Source of the DNA: Pseudomonas sp. CHM02
Lineage (GTDB): Bacteria > Pseudomonadota > Gammaproteobacteria > Pseudomonadales > Pseudomonadaceae
Assembly (NCBI RefSeq): GCF_000612585.1
Contig: NZ_JFCA01000002.1
Location: forward strand, 1 to 64,000
DNA length: 64,000 nt
Reading direction: 5' to 3'
Both the position numbers and the translations under genes were made by a program. Of this stretch, positions 9,585-17,551 are shown piece by piece. Positions within the stretch are counted from its first letter, which is position 1. Each line of letters begins with the position of its first letter. Under the pieces are notes generated by a model that searched no databases, was not told the origin of the DNA, and saw only the letters and a list, made by a program, of their open reading frames with translations.

Positions 9585-9648
9585 ACAAGTACAGTTAAAA
9601 AAATACAACAGTTAAGCAGTACAATTTAATGCTGGTGTATCTGTATCG
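9585..9648 (+). promoter_or_regulatory. Motif cluster upstream of the second DUF1127 gene
   Basis: AAGTACAGTTAAA (about 9587-9599), ATACAACAGTTAAGCAGTAC (about 9603-9622) and GGTGTATCTGTATCGG (9633-9648) repeat the words seen before the first DUF1127 gene. This implies shared control of two separate transcription units; an intrinsic terminator lies between them. Confidence 0.5.
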
Positions 9649-9702
9649 GTCCCACGGCTTCACCCACCATGGTGTTCCAAGACCTCATGAAAGGTGCTCG
9701 CC

Positions 9703-9888
9703 ATGGATATGCCTTCCCTTCTTTATAAGCGGATGTTACGCCGCACGGTCGCCACTCTGGCCAAATGGATCCGTAACGCCTATGAACGACGTCAACTGTC
9801 GACGCTTGATACGCGGGAACTGTCCGACCTGGGCATCAGCAATGGCGACCGACTGGCAGAGATGTCCAAACCGTTCTGGCGTGACTAG
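9703..9888 (+). CDS. DUF1127 small protein, second copy
   Basis: A 61-residue DUF1127 protein with WIRNAYERRQLSTLDTRELSDLGIS and the ending EMSKPFWRD, clearly paralogous to the gene at 9225 in the C-terminal half. A GTG at 9694 is in frame, but the ATG at 9703 has GAAAGG eight bases upstream and is preferred. Function is unknown. Confidence 0.85.
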   Translation: MDMPSLLYKRMLRRTVATLAKWIRNAYERRQLSTLDTRELSDLGISNGDRLAEMSKPFWRD

Positions 9889-10024
9889 GCAGTCAAGGCG
9901 CTTCCCGAACGGATAAACGGCAGCTTAATATCCAGTCACCACGTGGCGAACCGCGTCGTACAGGCGTCTGATCCCAAATGGCTGCCCTGCGCCACCTTAT
10001 CCGTTCATATACAGGAGTTATCCC

Positions 10025-10345
10025 ATGTCCCGTCTTCGCCTGCTGAGTGCTGCCGCCCTGCTGGCCCTGGCCGCCAATGCCAACGCGACCAGCTTCATCG
10101 TGACCACCGACTCCATCGTCGGCGCGCTGAAAGCCACTTCCGACGCCAGCTCGGATGCCACTTCGTCCCTGCGCGACAACAAGGTCGTACGTGCTGCACG
10201 TGATGACGCCGCCAGTTTTGTCGCCAGTGAAGGCGCCATTCGTGGCGTAAAACTGGAAAGTGCCCTGGCACAGATCCGCCAACAAGCGCCGCAACTGAAC
10301 ACCGCAACCGACGCGCAGTTGGCCCAGGCGATCCTGGCTATCTGA
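10025..10345 (+). CDS. DUF2388 exported small protein (copy 1)
   Basis: A 106-residue protein with a signal peptide (hydrophobic 5-18, likely cleavage after NANA at about 21) and the DUF2388 pattern: SSLRDNKVVRAARDDAASFVASEGAIRGVKLE and a LAQAIL ending. DUF2388 is known mainly from pseudomonads and has no assigned function; periplasmic location is inferred from the signal peptide. The SD is CAGGAG. Two paralogs of nearly the same length follow in tandem, and the first and third share the leader GGAGTTAT-CCATG, so the duplication included the ribosome-binding site. Confidence 0.87.
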   Translation: MSRLRLLSAAALLALAANANATSFIVTTDSIVGALKATSDASSDATSSLRDNKVVRAARDDAASFVASEGAIRGVKLESALAQIRQQAPQLNTATDAQLAQAILAI

Positions 10346-10358
10346 CGCGGGACACAAA

Positions 10359-10377
10359 GGGAGCGCCTGCCGCTCCC
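10359..10377 (+). other. GC-rich hairpin between DUF2388 copies 1 and 2
   Basis: GGGAGCG (10359-10365), loop CCTGC and CGCTCCC (10371-10377) form a perfect 7-bp stem with no T-run. It may slow transcript decay or reduce downstream expression. Confidence 0.5.
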
Positions 10378-10448
10378 GGATACCGACACGCTGGCTCTCG
10401 CCCGGGCATTGCGCTAGCCTTGGCGCTCGCTTTCAGTTGTCGAGTCCC

Positions 10449-10757
10449 ATGGCTTTTTCATACCGCCTTTTAATCGCCCCTGTATTGTTTTCCTGCGGCT
10501 GGTCGCCATTGGCTTCGGCCTTTGACCTCAGCACCCAGAGCACCGTCGCGAGCGCGTACGCCACCAGCAAAGTGACCTCCGCGCCCTTCGACAGAAAAGT
10601 GATAATGGCCGCTCAGGATGATGCTGCCGCATTTATCGCCACTGACGGCCAATGGCGGGGCGCACGGCTGGAGTCGGCGCTGGATTATCTGCGCCGCAGC
10701 CAACCAAAACTTAACGCCAGCGACCTTGAACTGGCGCAAGCAATTCTCGTCCAATAA
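10449..10757 (+). CDS. DUF2388 exported small protein (copy 2)
   Basis: About 102 residues, with a signal peptide ending near ASA-F (about 24) and the DUF2388 core KVIMAAQDDAAAFIATDGQWRGARLE plus LAQAIL at the C-terminus. A TTG at 10437 is in frame, but the ATG at 10449 is the more natural start; no clear SD precedes either. It is the most diverged of the three copies: the SxRDxK segment reads FDRK. Confidence 0.82.
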   Translation: MAFSYRLLIAPVLFSCGWSPLASAFDLSTQSTVASAYATSKVTSAPFDRKVIMAAQDDAAAFIATDGQWRGARLESALDYLRRSQPKLNASDLELAQAILVQ

Positions 10758-10795
10758 TCATCTTTGTATTCAATCTTTGTATCTGGAGTTATTCC

Positions 10796-11116
10796 ATGCG
10801 TAGCCCGCTGATCGCCGCCACCCTTGGCCTGCTGTTGTTGGCCGACGTTGCCCAGGCGCATACCCTGGTGGCCACCAGTAACATCATTGTTCGCGCCTCT
10901 GGCCGCACCATTGATTTCACTTCGGACACCACCACCTCCATCCGCGACTCGAAAGTGGTGCGCGAAGCCCACGACGACGCCGCCAGCTTCGTTGCGAGCA
11001 ACGGCGAAATCCGTGGCGCGCACTTGGAAGCGGCCTTCGACACCCTGCGCACACGTCTGCCGGAAGCCCGCGACGCCAGTGACCAGACCCTCGCCGAAGC
11101 TATCCTCGCACTGTGA
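10796..11116 (+). CDS. DUF2388 exported small protein (copy 3)
   Basis: A 106-residue protein with a signal peptide ending AQA-H (about 21) and the core SIRDSKVVREAHDDAASFVASNGEIRGAHLE, closest to copy 1. The SD CTGGAG is good. Just upstream, ATCTTTGTAT is directly repeated (10760-10769 and 10773-10782). Its TGA stop overlaps the GTG start of the next gene by three bases, so the last DUF2388 and the large exported protein are translationally coupled. Confidence 0.87.
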   Translation: MRSPLIAATLGLLLLADVAQAHTLVATSNIIVRASGRTIDFTSDTTTSIRDSKVVREAHDDAASFVASNGEIRGAHLEAAFDTLRTRLPEARDASDQTLAEAILAL

Positions 11117-13074
11117 GGCGAATTGCCGCCTGGCTCCTGGCCGGGACTGTGCTGCTGTGTGCCAGCGCAGCCCAGGCCAGCCTGCAACTGCGGCTCAAGA
11201 CCGAAGGTCTGAGCCCGGCTGAACAGCAGGCCAGCCAGGCGCTGCTCGACGAAGCGATGCGCTCTTTACCGCCGCGCTTCGTCGAGCAGTTGGACCGGCG
11301 CATCGATGTCGGCTGGACCGACAAGATGCCCGAGAATGCCTACGGGCAAGCCTCCCTGGTGTCCGAGCTGGACCTGAACCGCAACCTGCTCGCCAGCCTG
11401 ACCGACGGCAGCGCCGCCACCCAGAAAACCAATCGCCCCCACGGCACTGTGCGCCGCGAAATGCTCGCCACGGTGCTGCATGAACTGACCCACATTTATG
11501 ACCGTGCACGCCTGTGGTCCAAAGACGACCGCGCGCTGATCAATCGTTGCAGCCGCCAGAACAACCTTACCGGCCTGATCGGCCTGCCTGATCTATGCCG
11601 CGGCCAGAATGGCCGACGCTTTACCCTCAGTGACGATCCACGCCTGCTGGACCTTGCCGGCTGGCCGCAATACGTCGGTCGTCGCGGCGAGCGTGAACAG
11701 CACAACCATCAGGTCGCGCGCAGCCCGGATATCTATGAGACCACCAGCCCGCTGGAGTTCGTGGCGGTCAATATGGAATACTTCCTGCTTGACCCGAGCT
11801 ACGCCTGCCGTCGCCCGGCATTGTTCCGCTATTACCAAGAGCACTTTGGCTGGGCCCCGCCAGCGCAAGACACCTGCGCCAGCACCTACGCATTCCTGAA
11901 CGCCGGTAACGATTTCGCCAAGACGCCGTTGGGTCATGTGGACCCGGAGCGCGTCTACGAAATCGACTACCTGTTGGCCGAAGCCAACCAGAACCTGGTC
12001 AGCCGCTGGGGCCACAGCATGTTGCGCCTGGTGATCTGTGCGCCGGGCCGTCCGCGTGGGCCGGATTGTCGGCTGGATCTGGACCAGCATCTGGTTTTGT
12101 CCTACCGCGCGTTCGTCGGTGACGTACAGCTGTCGAGCTGGGATGGCCTGGTGGGCAAATACCCGTCTCGGTTGTTTGTACTGCCGCTGGCGCAAGTGAT
12201 CGACGAATACACCAAGACCGAGTTGCGTGGCCTGGCCTCTGTACCGCTGAAGCTGACCCGCCAGGAAATCAACGACACCGTCGAGCATGCCGCCGAAATG
12301 CATTGGAGCTACGACGGCAACTACTTCTTCATCTCCAACAATTGCGCGGTGGAGAGCCTGAAACTGTTACGCAGCGGCAGCGCCAACCCGCAACTGACCG
12401 GCCTGGACAACATCACCCCCAACGGTTTGCTCGAGGTCCTGAGCGCCCGCGGCCTGGCCGACACCAGCGTGCTGGATGACAAACGCAGGGCACTACGCCT
12501 GGGTTATCACTTCGACTCCTTCCGCGAACGCTACCAGGCGATGTTCGATGTGCTGCGCAAACACCTGCCGATCAAACAGACCCAGGTCGAAGACTGGCTA
12601 TCCCTCAGCGCCGAGGAGCGCCGCCAGTGGTTCGGCCAGGCCGACCTGCGCACCAGCGCTGCGTTGTTGCTGCTGGAGCAGGCGAGCTTTCGCAAGCAGT
12701 TGATGCTTGCCCAGGACGAAGTCAAACAGCGCTACCTCGGCGCCCGCGAGCTGAAAAACGGCGGCATGGAAAAAGCCAACGCCACGCTGCAGCAGATCCT
12801 CGCCAACAGCGGCTTCCTCAGCCGCCCGGCGGAACTGCTGGGCAGTGGCGGCTATGGCCTGCCGCAACCGTCGGAGGCCACACGCCTGGAATCGGAAAGC
12901 GCCGAGCGCCAGAAGCAACTGCAATCCCTTACCGGCGAATTGGATAAAGAGGTGAGGGCGCTGCTGGAGCCTTCCCGTTCCGCCGAAATTGCCGCCTGCG
13001 AAGCCAACCTGAAGCTGGTGGGCGAGCATTTGCGGGCCTTGCACAAGGCGGCAGGCGGCCTGGAACTACCCTGA
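11113..13074 (+). CDS. Exported HExxH / DUF4105 (Lnb-like) protein
   Basis: A 653-residue protein with a signal peptide (cleavage near AQA-S, about 22). Residues about 30-260 look like a zinc metallopeptidase-type domain: HELTH at 123-127 and a downstream EFVAVNMEYF glutamate (about 215) as possible third ligand. Residues about 280-480 match DUF4105, the Lnb N-terminal periplasmic domain: WGHSMLRL (H301) and FFISNNCAVESLKLL (C411) are its conserved His and Cys. The C-terminus is helical and charged. Its GTG start lies in the stop of the third DUF2388 gene. The enzyme activity is not known to me; peptidase or acyl/lipoprotein processing are guesses from motifs. Confidence 0.8.
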   Translation: MRRIAAWLLAGTVLLCASAAQASLQLRLKTEGLSPAEQQASQALLDEAMRSLPPRFVEQLDRRIDVGWTDKMPENAYGQASLVSELDLNRNLLASLTDGSAATQKTNRPHGTVRREMLATVLHELTHIYDRARLWSKDDRALINRCSRQNNLTGLIGLPDLCRGQNGRRFTLSDDPRLLDLAGWPQYVGRRGEREQHNHQVARSPDIYETTSPLEFVAVNMEYFLLDPSYACRRPALFRYYQEHFGWAPPAQDTCASTYAFLNAGNDFAKTPLGHVDPERVYEIDYLLAEANQNLVSRWGHSMLRLVICAPGRPRGPDCRLDLDQHLVLSYRAFVGDVQLSSWDGLVGKYPSRLFVLPLAQVIDEYTKTELRGLASVPLKLTRQEINDTVEHAAEMHWSYDGNYFFISNNCAVESLKLLRSGSANPQLTGLDNITPNGLLEVLSARGLADTSVLDDKRRALRLGYHFDSFRERYQAMFDVLRKHLPIKQTQVEDWLSLSAEERRQWFGQADLRTSAALLLLEQASFRKQLMLAQDEVKQRYLGARELKNGGMEKANATLQQILANSGFLSRPAELLGSGGYGLPQPSEATRLESESAERQKQLQSLTGELDKEVRALLEPSRSAEIAACEANLKLVGEHLRALHKAAGGLELP

Positions 13075-13091
13075 AACCCCGCCGCAGAATC

Positions 13092-13181
13092 TGTAGGAGC
13101 CGGCTTGCCGGCGATGCAGACACCTCCGTCGTTCAGTTGAACCGAGGTGATGCTATCGCAGGCAAGCCAGCTCCCACATTT
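13092..13181. repeat. REPIN (GGAGC-GGCTTGCC class)
   Basis: TGTAGGAGCCGGCTTGCC at the left and the inverted copy GGCAAGCCAGCTCCCACA at the right enclose a spacer of about 40 bases. Typical pseudomonad REP doublet downstream of a gene. Confidence 0.85.
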
Positions 13182-13299
13182 GGTCTGTGCAAACCTGAAG
13201 ACCGTATGCCTGCCCGCCATCAGCTGTTTGCGCAGCGAAAGCTGGCTGAAAGCTTACCCGTCTAGGATCGCCCCCACTGCCGGCAACAGACCGGCTGTT

Positions 13300-13316
13300 A
13301 ACAACAACAATGGTGA
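13300..13316 (+). promoter_or_regulatory. Possible Crc/Hfq target with SD of a leader ORF
   Basis: AACAACAACAA (13300-13310) matches the AANAANAA catabolite-repression motif bound by Hfq with Crc in pseudomonads. It directly abuts GGTGA (13312-13316), a plausible SD for the ATG at 13323. A citrate transporter, a typical Crc-controlled function, follows. The link is inferred. Confidence 0.5.
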
Positions 13317-13322
13317 TTCCCG

Positions 13323-13391
13323 ATGTCCGCTCGTACCCGCCTGTTCGCCCCAACTCCACCCGTACGCCTCGTGCCTTTCGCTCTGCGCTGA
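13323..13391 (+). CDS. Possible 22-residue leader peptide upstream of the citrate transporter
   Basis: The ATG at 13323 is seven bases after GGTGA and opens a 22-codon frame beginning MSARTRLFAPTPP, ending 50 bases before the transporter start. A second frame starts at the ATG at 13310, inside the CA-rich motif, and runs 35 codons to 13417. Neither resembles a known protein. The case rests on SD placement and the adjacent Crc-type motif, so it is tentative. Confidence 0.3.
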   Translation: MSARTRLFAPTPPVRLVPFALR

Positions 13392-13441
13392 CCCCAACCC
13401 GGTTCGCCATTCCCTAGCCGCGCTACGCCTGGAGTATTCCT

Positions 13442-14749
13442 ATGCTGACTTTCCTTGGCTTTGCCATGGTCATCACGTTCATGTTCCTGATCATGACCAA
13501 GCGCCTGTCCGCGCTGATCGCTCTGATCATCGTGCCGATCCTGTTCGCGCTGTTCGGCGGTTTCGCACCGAAGATCGGCCCGATGATGCTCGAAGGCATC
13601 ACCAAGCTCGCGCCGACCGGCGTGATGCTGATGTTCGCCATTCTCTACTTTGCCCTGATGATCGACTCCGGCCTGTTCGACCCGGCCGTGCGCAAGATCC
13701 TCAAAATGGTCAAGGGCGACCCGCTGAAGGTCTCCGTCGGTACCGCCGTGCTGGCCCTGGTCGTGTCCCTCGACGGTGACGGCGCCACCACCTACATGAT
13801 CTGCGTGGCCGCCATGCTGCCGCTGTACCAGCGCATCGGCATGAGCCCGCGCATCATGGCCGGCCTGATCATCCTCGCCGGCGGCGTGATGAACATGACC
13901 CCCTGGGGCGGTCCGACCGCCCGTGCCGCCAGTGCGCTGCATGTGGACCCCTCGGATATTTTCGTACCGATGATCCCGGCCATGGCTGCTGGCGTGGTGG
14001 CGATCCTGGTGATTGCCTATATGTACGGCAAACGCGAGCGTGCGCGCCTGGGCGAACTGCACCTGCAAGGTGATGAGATCGACCACAGCGAAATCAGCGT
14101 GTCGCAATACCCTGACGCGCGTCGTCCGAAGCTGATCTGGTTCAACGGCGCGCTGACCCTGGCCCTGATGTGCACCCTGATCGCCGGTCTGTTGCCGCTG
14201 CCGGTGCTGTTCATGGTGGCGTTCAGTATCGCGATGATCGTCAACTATCCGTGCCTGCAACAGCAGAAGGACCGCGTCGCCGCCCACGCCGGCAGCGTAT
14301 TGGCGGTGGTGGGGCTGATCTTCGCCGCGGGTATCTTCACCGGCATCCTGTCCGGTACCGGCATGGTCGACGCCATGTCCAAGAGCCTGCTGGCGGTCAT
14401 CCCCGAAGCCATGGGCCCGTACCTGGCCGTGATCACCGCGCTGGTGAGCATGCCGTTCACCTTCTTCATGTCCAACGACGCGTTCTACTACGGCGTACTG
14501 CCAGTACTCGCCGAAGCCGCCAGCCACTACGGCATCACCGCTGTGGAAATGGCCCGCGCGTCCATCGTTGGCCAGCCTGTGCACTTGCTCAGCCCGCTGG
14601 TACCGTCGACCTACCTGTTGGTGGCGCTGGCCGGTATCGAATTTGGCGATCACCAGCGCTTCACCCTGAAGTGGGCAGTGCTGGTGTGCCTGTGCATAAT
14701 GTTCGCCGCATTGCTGATGGGGATTTTTCCGCTGTTCAGCACTCTATAA
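13442..14749 (+). CDS. CitMHS-family citrate-metal:proton symporter
   Basis: A 435-residue inner-membrane transporter with about 11-12 hydrophobic segments, of the CitMHS family that takes up citrate complexed with Mg2+ or Ca2+. Family stretches include SLDGDGATTYMICVAAMLPLY (about 109-129) and MNMTPWGGPTARAASAL (about 150-166). The SD is TGGAG, 8 bases from the ATG. The leader holds a candidate Crc/Hfq site. The preferred metal cannot be read from the sequence. Confidence 0.9.
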   Translation: MLTFLGFAMVITFMFLIMTKRLSALIALIIVPILFALFGGFAPKIGPMMLEGITKLAPTGVMLMFAILYFALMIDSGLFDPAVRKILKMVKGDPLKVSVGTAVLALVVSLDGDGATTYMICVAAMLPLYQRIGMSPRIMAGLIILAGGVMNMTPWGGPTARAASALHVDPSDIFVPMIPAMAAGVVAILVIAYMYGKRERARLGELHLQGDEIDHSEISVSQYPDARRPKLIWFNGALTLALMCTLIAGLLPLPVLFMVAFSIAMIVNYPCLQQQKDRVAAHAGSVLAVVGLIFAAGIFTGILSGTGMVDAMSKSLLAVIPEAMGPYLAVITALVSMPFTFFMSNDAFYYGVLPVLAEAASHYGITAVEMARASIVGQPVHLLSPLVPSTYLLVALAGIEFGDHQRFTLKWAVLVCLCIMFAALLMGIFPLFSTL

Positions 14750-14817
14750 TCGTACCGACTCACTCACCGCGCGGCGCTGCAGCTTGCGCGGTTTAACACT
14801 TGCTCAAAGGAATACAC

Positions 14818-15585
14818 ATGGAATGGCTGACCAATCCGGAAATCTGGATTGCCTTCTTCACCCTGACGGCCCTCGAGATCGTCCTGGGCATCGATAACAT
14901 CATCATGATTTCGATCCTGGTCAGCCGCATGCCCAAGCATATGCAGGCGCGCACCCGGATCTTCGGCCTGGCCCTGGCCATGGTCACACGCATCCTGTTG
15001 CTGCTGTCGATCACCTGGGTGATGCAACTGACCGCCGACCTGTTCGTAGTCTTCGGCCAGGGTATTTCCGGTCGCGACTTGATCCTGTTCTTCGGTGGCC
15101 TGTTCCTGCTGTGGAAAAGCTCCCAGGAGATGTACCACGCGCTGGAAGGTGACGACGAAACCCACGAAGAGCCGAAGGGCGCCGGTGGCAAGTTCATCTA
15201 CACCATCATCCAGATCGCGATCATCGACATCGTGTTCTCCCTGGACTCAGTGATCACCGCAGTCGGCATGGTGTCGCACGTGCCGGTCATGGTCGCCGCG
15301 ATCATCGTGGCGGTACTGGTGATGATGCTCGCCGCCGGCACCATCAGCGAGTTCATCGACAAGCACCCGTCGCTGAAGATGCTGGCACTGTCATTCCTGC
15401 TGGTAGTGGGTACCGTGCTGATCGCCGAATCCTTCGATGTGCACGTGCCAAAAGGCTACGTCTACTTCGCCATGGCGTTCTCGCTGGCGGTGGAAGCGGT
15501 GAACATCAAGATGCGCACCGCCATCGCGAAAAAGAAAAAACAGCAAGACCCCGTGAAACTGCGCAAAGACATTCCAGGTCAATAA
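14818..15585 (+). CDS. TerC-family integral membrane protein
   Basis: The ATG at 14818 follows AAAGGA and gives 255 residues; an in-frame TTG at 14800 is less likely. There are seven or so hydrophobic segments and both TerC signatures: LEIVLGIDNIIMI (about 20-32) and DIVFSLDSVITAVGM (about 137-151), whose acidic residues are thought to bind metal. The loop EGDDETHEEPKG and the lysine-rich tail are cytoplasmic. TerC proteins are linked to manganese export or tellurite resistance; the substrate here is not known. Confidence 0.9.
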   Translation: MEWLTNPEIWIAFFTLTALEIVLGIDNIIMISILVSRMPKHMQARTRIFGLALAMVTRILLLLSITWVMQLTADLFVVFGQGISGRDLILFFGGLFLLWKSSQEMYHALEGDDETHEEPKGAGGKFIYTIIQIAIIDIVFSLDSVITAVGMVSHVPVMVAAIIVAVLVMMLAAGTISEFIDKHPSLKMLALSFLLVVGTVLIAESFDVHVPKGYVYFAMAFSLAVEAVNIKMRTAIAKKKKQQDPVKLRKDIPGQ

Positions 15586-15588
15586 ACC

Positions 15589-15684
15589 TGTAGGCGCGAG
15601 CTTGCTCGCGAAGAACTCAAGGAAACCGCGTTTATCAGATGGCACGCGTTATCGTTGACGTTTTTCGCGAGCTTGCTCGCGCCT
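15589..15684. repeat. REPIN (GCGAGCTTGCTCGCG class)
   Basis: GCGCGAGCTTGCTCGCGAA at the left and its inverted copy TTCGCGAGCTTGCTCGCGC at the right flank a spacer including ATCGTTGACG. This second REP class, including its spacer, recurs at 61146. Confidence 0.85.
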
Positions 15685-15835
15685 GAAGATGACAGTTTTG
15701 TTTCAATCCCCACTTCAGCTATGCGATGCTGGCGCAGAGCCCATTCGCCAACTACAGCTTAACTACAAGACGTAGAGCGGCACGCGGTAACTTTCCTTCG
15801 CTCCAGCTGGAGCGCACCCACACGGGGGGCCGAGC

Positions 15836-17494
15836 ATGCTGACCTTGCTCAATCTGCTTTCCGCCGTGACCCTGCTTATCTGGGGCACGCACATCGTCCG
15901 TACCGGCATCCTGCGGGTCTACGGTTCCAACCTGCGCCAAGTCATCGGGCAGAACATGTCCAAGCGCTGGCTGGCGTTTATCGCCGGTATCCTGGTGACC
16001 GCCATGGTGCAGAGCAGCAATGCCACGGCAATGCTGGTGACGTCCTTTGTCGGCCAGGGCCTGATGGGGCTGATGCCCGCCCTGGCGACCATGCTCGGCG
16101 CTGACGTCGGGACTGCGCTGATGGCGCGGGTGCTGACCTTTGACTTGTCGTGGCTGTCGCCGCTGCTGATCTTTCTCGGAGTGATTTTCTTCCTGTCGCG
16201 CAAACAGACGCGGGCAGGGCAGTTGGGCCGGGTCGGGATCGGCCTCGGGCTGATCATCCTCGCACTGCAACTGATCGTCGAAGCCGCCGGGCCCATCACC
16301 CACGCCCAAGGCGTAAAAGTGCTGTTCGCTTCATTGACGGGCGACATCCTGCTCGACGCTCTGGTCGGCGCGTTGTTCGCGATGATTTCCTACTCCAGCC
16401 TGGCCGCCGTCCTACTGACTGCCACCCTGGCCGGCGCCGGTGTGATCGGCTTGCACGTGGCCATCGGCCTGGTGATCGGCGCCAACATCGGCAGCGGCGT
16501 GCTGGCCTTCCTCAGCACCAGCATGCAGAACGCCGCGGGTCGCCAGGTCGCACTGGGCAGCCTGCTGTACAAGTTGATCGGCCTGCTGCTGATTATCCCG
16601 GTACTCGACCCTCTCGTGCGCTGGATGGACGGCCTGGACTACAGCGCCCAAGGCATGGTCATCACCTTCCACCTGCTCTACAACGTCACCCGTTGTCTGA
16701 TTCTGCTGCCGACCATCGGCCCGATGGCACGGTTGTGCGCCTGGCTGCTGCCCGAGCGCGAAGAAACCAATGGCAAGGCCAAACCCCGCCACCTCGACCT
16801 GGCCGCGCTCACCACGCCGAGCCTGGCGCTGGCCAACGCCGCGCGGGAAACCCTGCGCCTCGGCGACCTGATCGACAACATGCTCACCGCGATGCAGGAA
16901 GTACTGCGTGGCAAACAGACGGCCATCACCCAGGAAATGCGCAGCCTCAGCGACGACGTCGAGTCGCTCTACAGCGCGATCAAACTCTACCTGGCGCAAA
17001 TGCCCCGCGAAGACCTCAGTGAGCAGGACAGCCGGCGCTGGGCCGAAATCATCGAGCTGTCGATCAACCTGAAGCTGGCCGGCGACCTGATCGAACGCAT
17101 GCTGCGCAAGGTCCAGCAGCAGAAAACCTCCCAGCGCCGCCAGTTCTCGGAAGTGGGCCTGGAAGAACTCACGGGCCTGCACAGCCAACTGATCGCCAAC
17201 CTGCGCCTCGGGTTGTCGGTGTTCCTTAGCGCCGACCCGGAAAGCGCTCGCCAATTGCTGCGCGAGAAGCGCCGCTTCCGCGCCCAGGAACGCCGTCTGG
17301 CCCACGCTCACGTCAGCCGGTTGCAGCGCAAGATCGTACAGAGCCTGGAGACCAGTTCCCTGCATCTGGAGCTGATTGCCGACATGAAACGCTTGAACTC
17401 GTTGTTTTGCAGCAGTGCTTATGTAGTGTTGGAAACGTCCGACACCGGCGCGCTCTCCGCCGAAGATATTGCCGACATCACACATTCGCCCTGA
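15836..17494 (+). CDS. Na+/Pi cotransporter family protein
   Basis: A 552-residue protein with two Na/Pi-cotransport repeats in the first 310 residues. The repeat marks are QSSNATAMLVTSFVGQGL (about 60) and SYSSLAAVLLTATLAG (about 183). A long C-terminal helical region (about 335-540) resembles PhoU. This is the NptA/YjbB-type architecture, which moves phosphate with sodium across the inner membrane. It is monocistronic, lying between a REPIN-bearing gap and a peptidase gene 57 bases downstream. Confidence 0.9.
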   Translation: MLTLLNLLSAVTLLIWGTHIVRTGILRVYGSNLRQVIGQNMSKRWLAFIAGILVTAMVQSSNATAMLVTSFVGQGLMGLMPALATMLGADVGTALMARVLTFDLSWLSPLLIFLGVIFFLSRKQTRAGQLGRVGIGLGLIILALQLIVEAAGPITHAQGVKVLFASLTGDILLDALVGALFAMISYSSLAAVLLTATLAGAGVIGLHVAIGLVIGANIGSGVLAFLSTSMQNAAGRQVALGSLLYKLIGLLLIIPVLDPLVRWMDGLDYSAQGMVITFHLLYNVTRCLILLPTIGPMARLCAWLLPEREETNGKAKPRHLDLAALTTPSLALANAARETLRLGDLIDNMLTAMQEVLRGKQTAITQEMRSLSDDVESLYSAIKLYLAQMPREDLSEQDSRRWAEIIELSINLKLAGDLIERMLRKVQQQKTSQRRQFSEVGLEELTGLHSQLIANLRLGLSVFLSADPESARQLLREKRRFRAQERRLAHAHVSRLQRKIVQSLETSSLHLELIADMKRLNSLFCSSAYVVLETSDTGALSAEDIADITHSP

Positions 17495-17551
17495 ACGTAC
17501 GATGGCCCGTGAAGTCAGTTAAAACTGACCTCACTCGCCAGGAAGCTTGTT

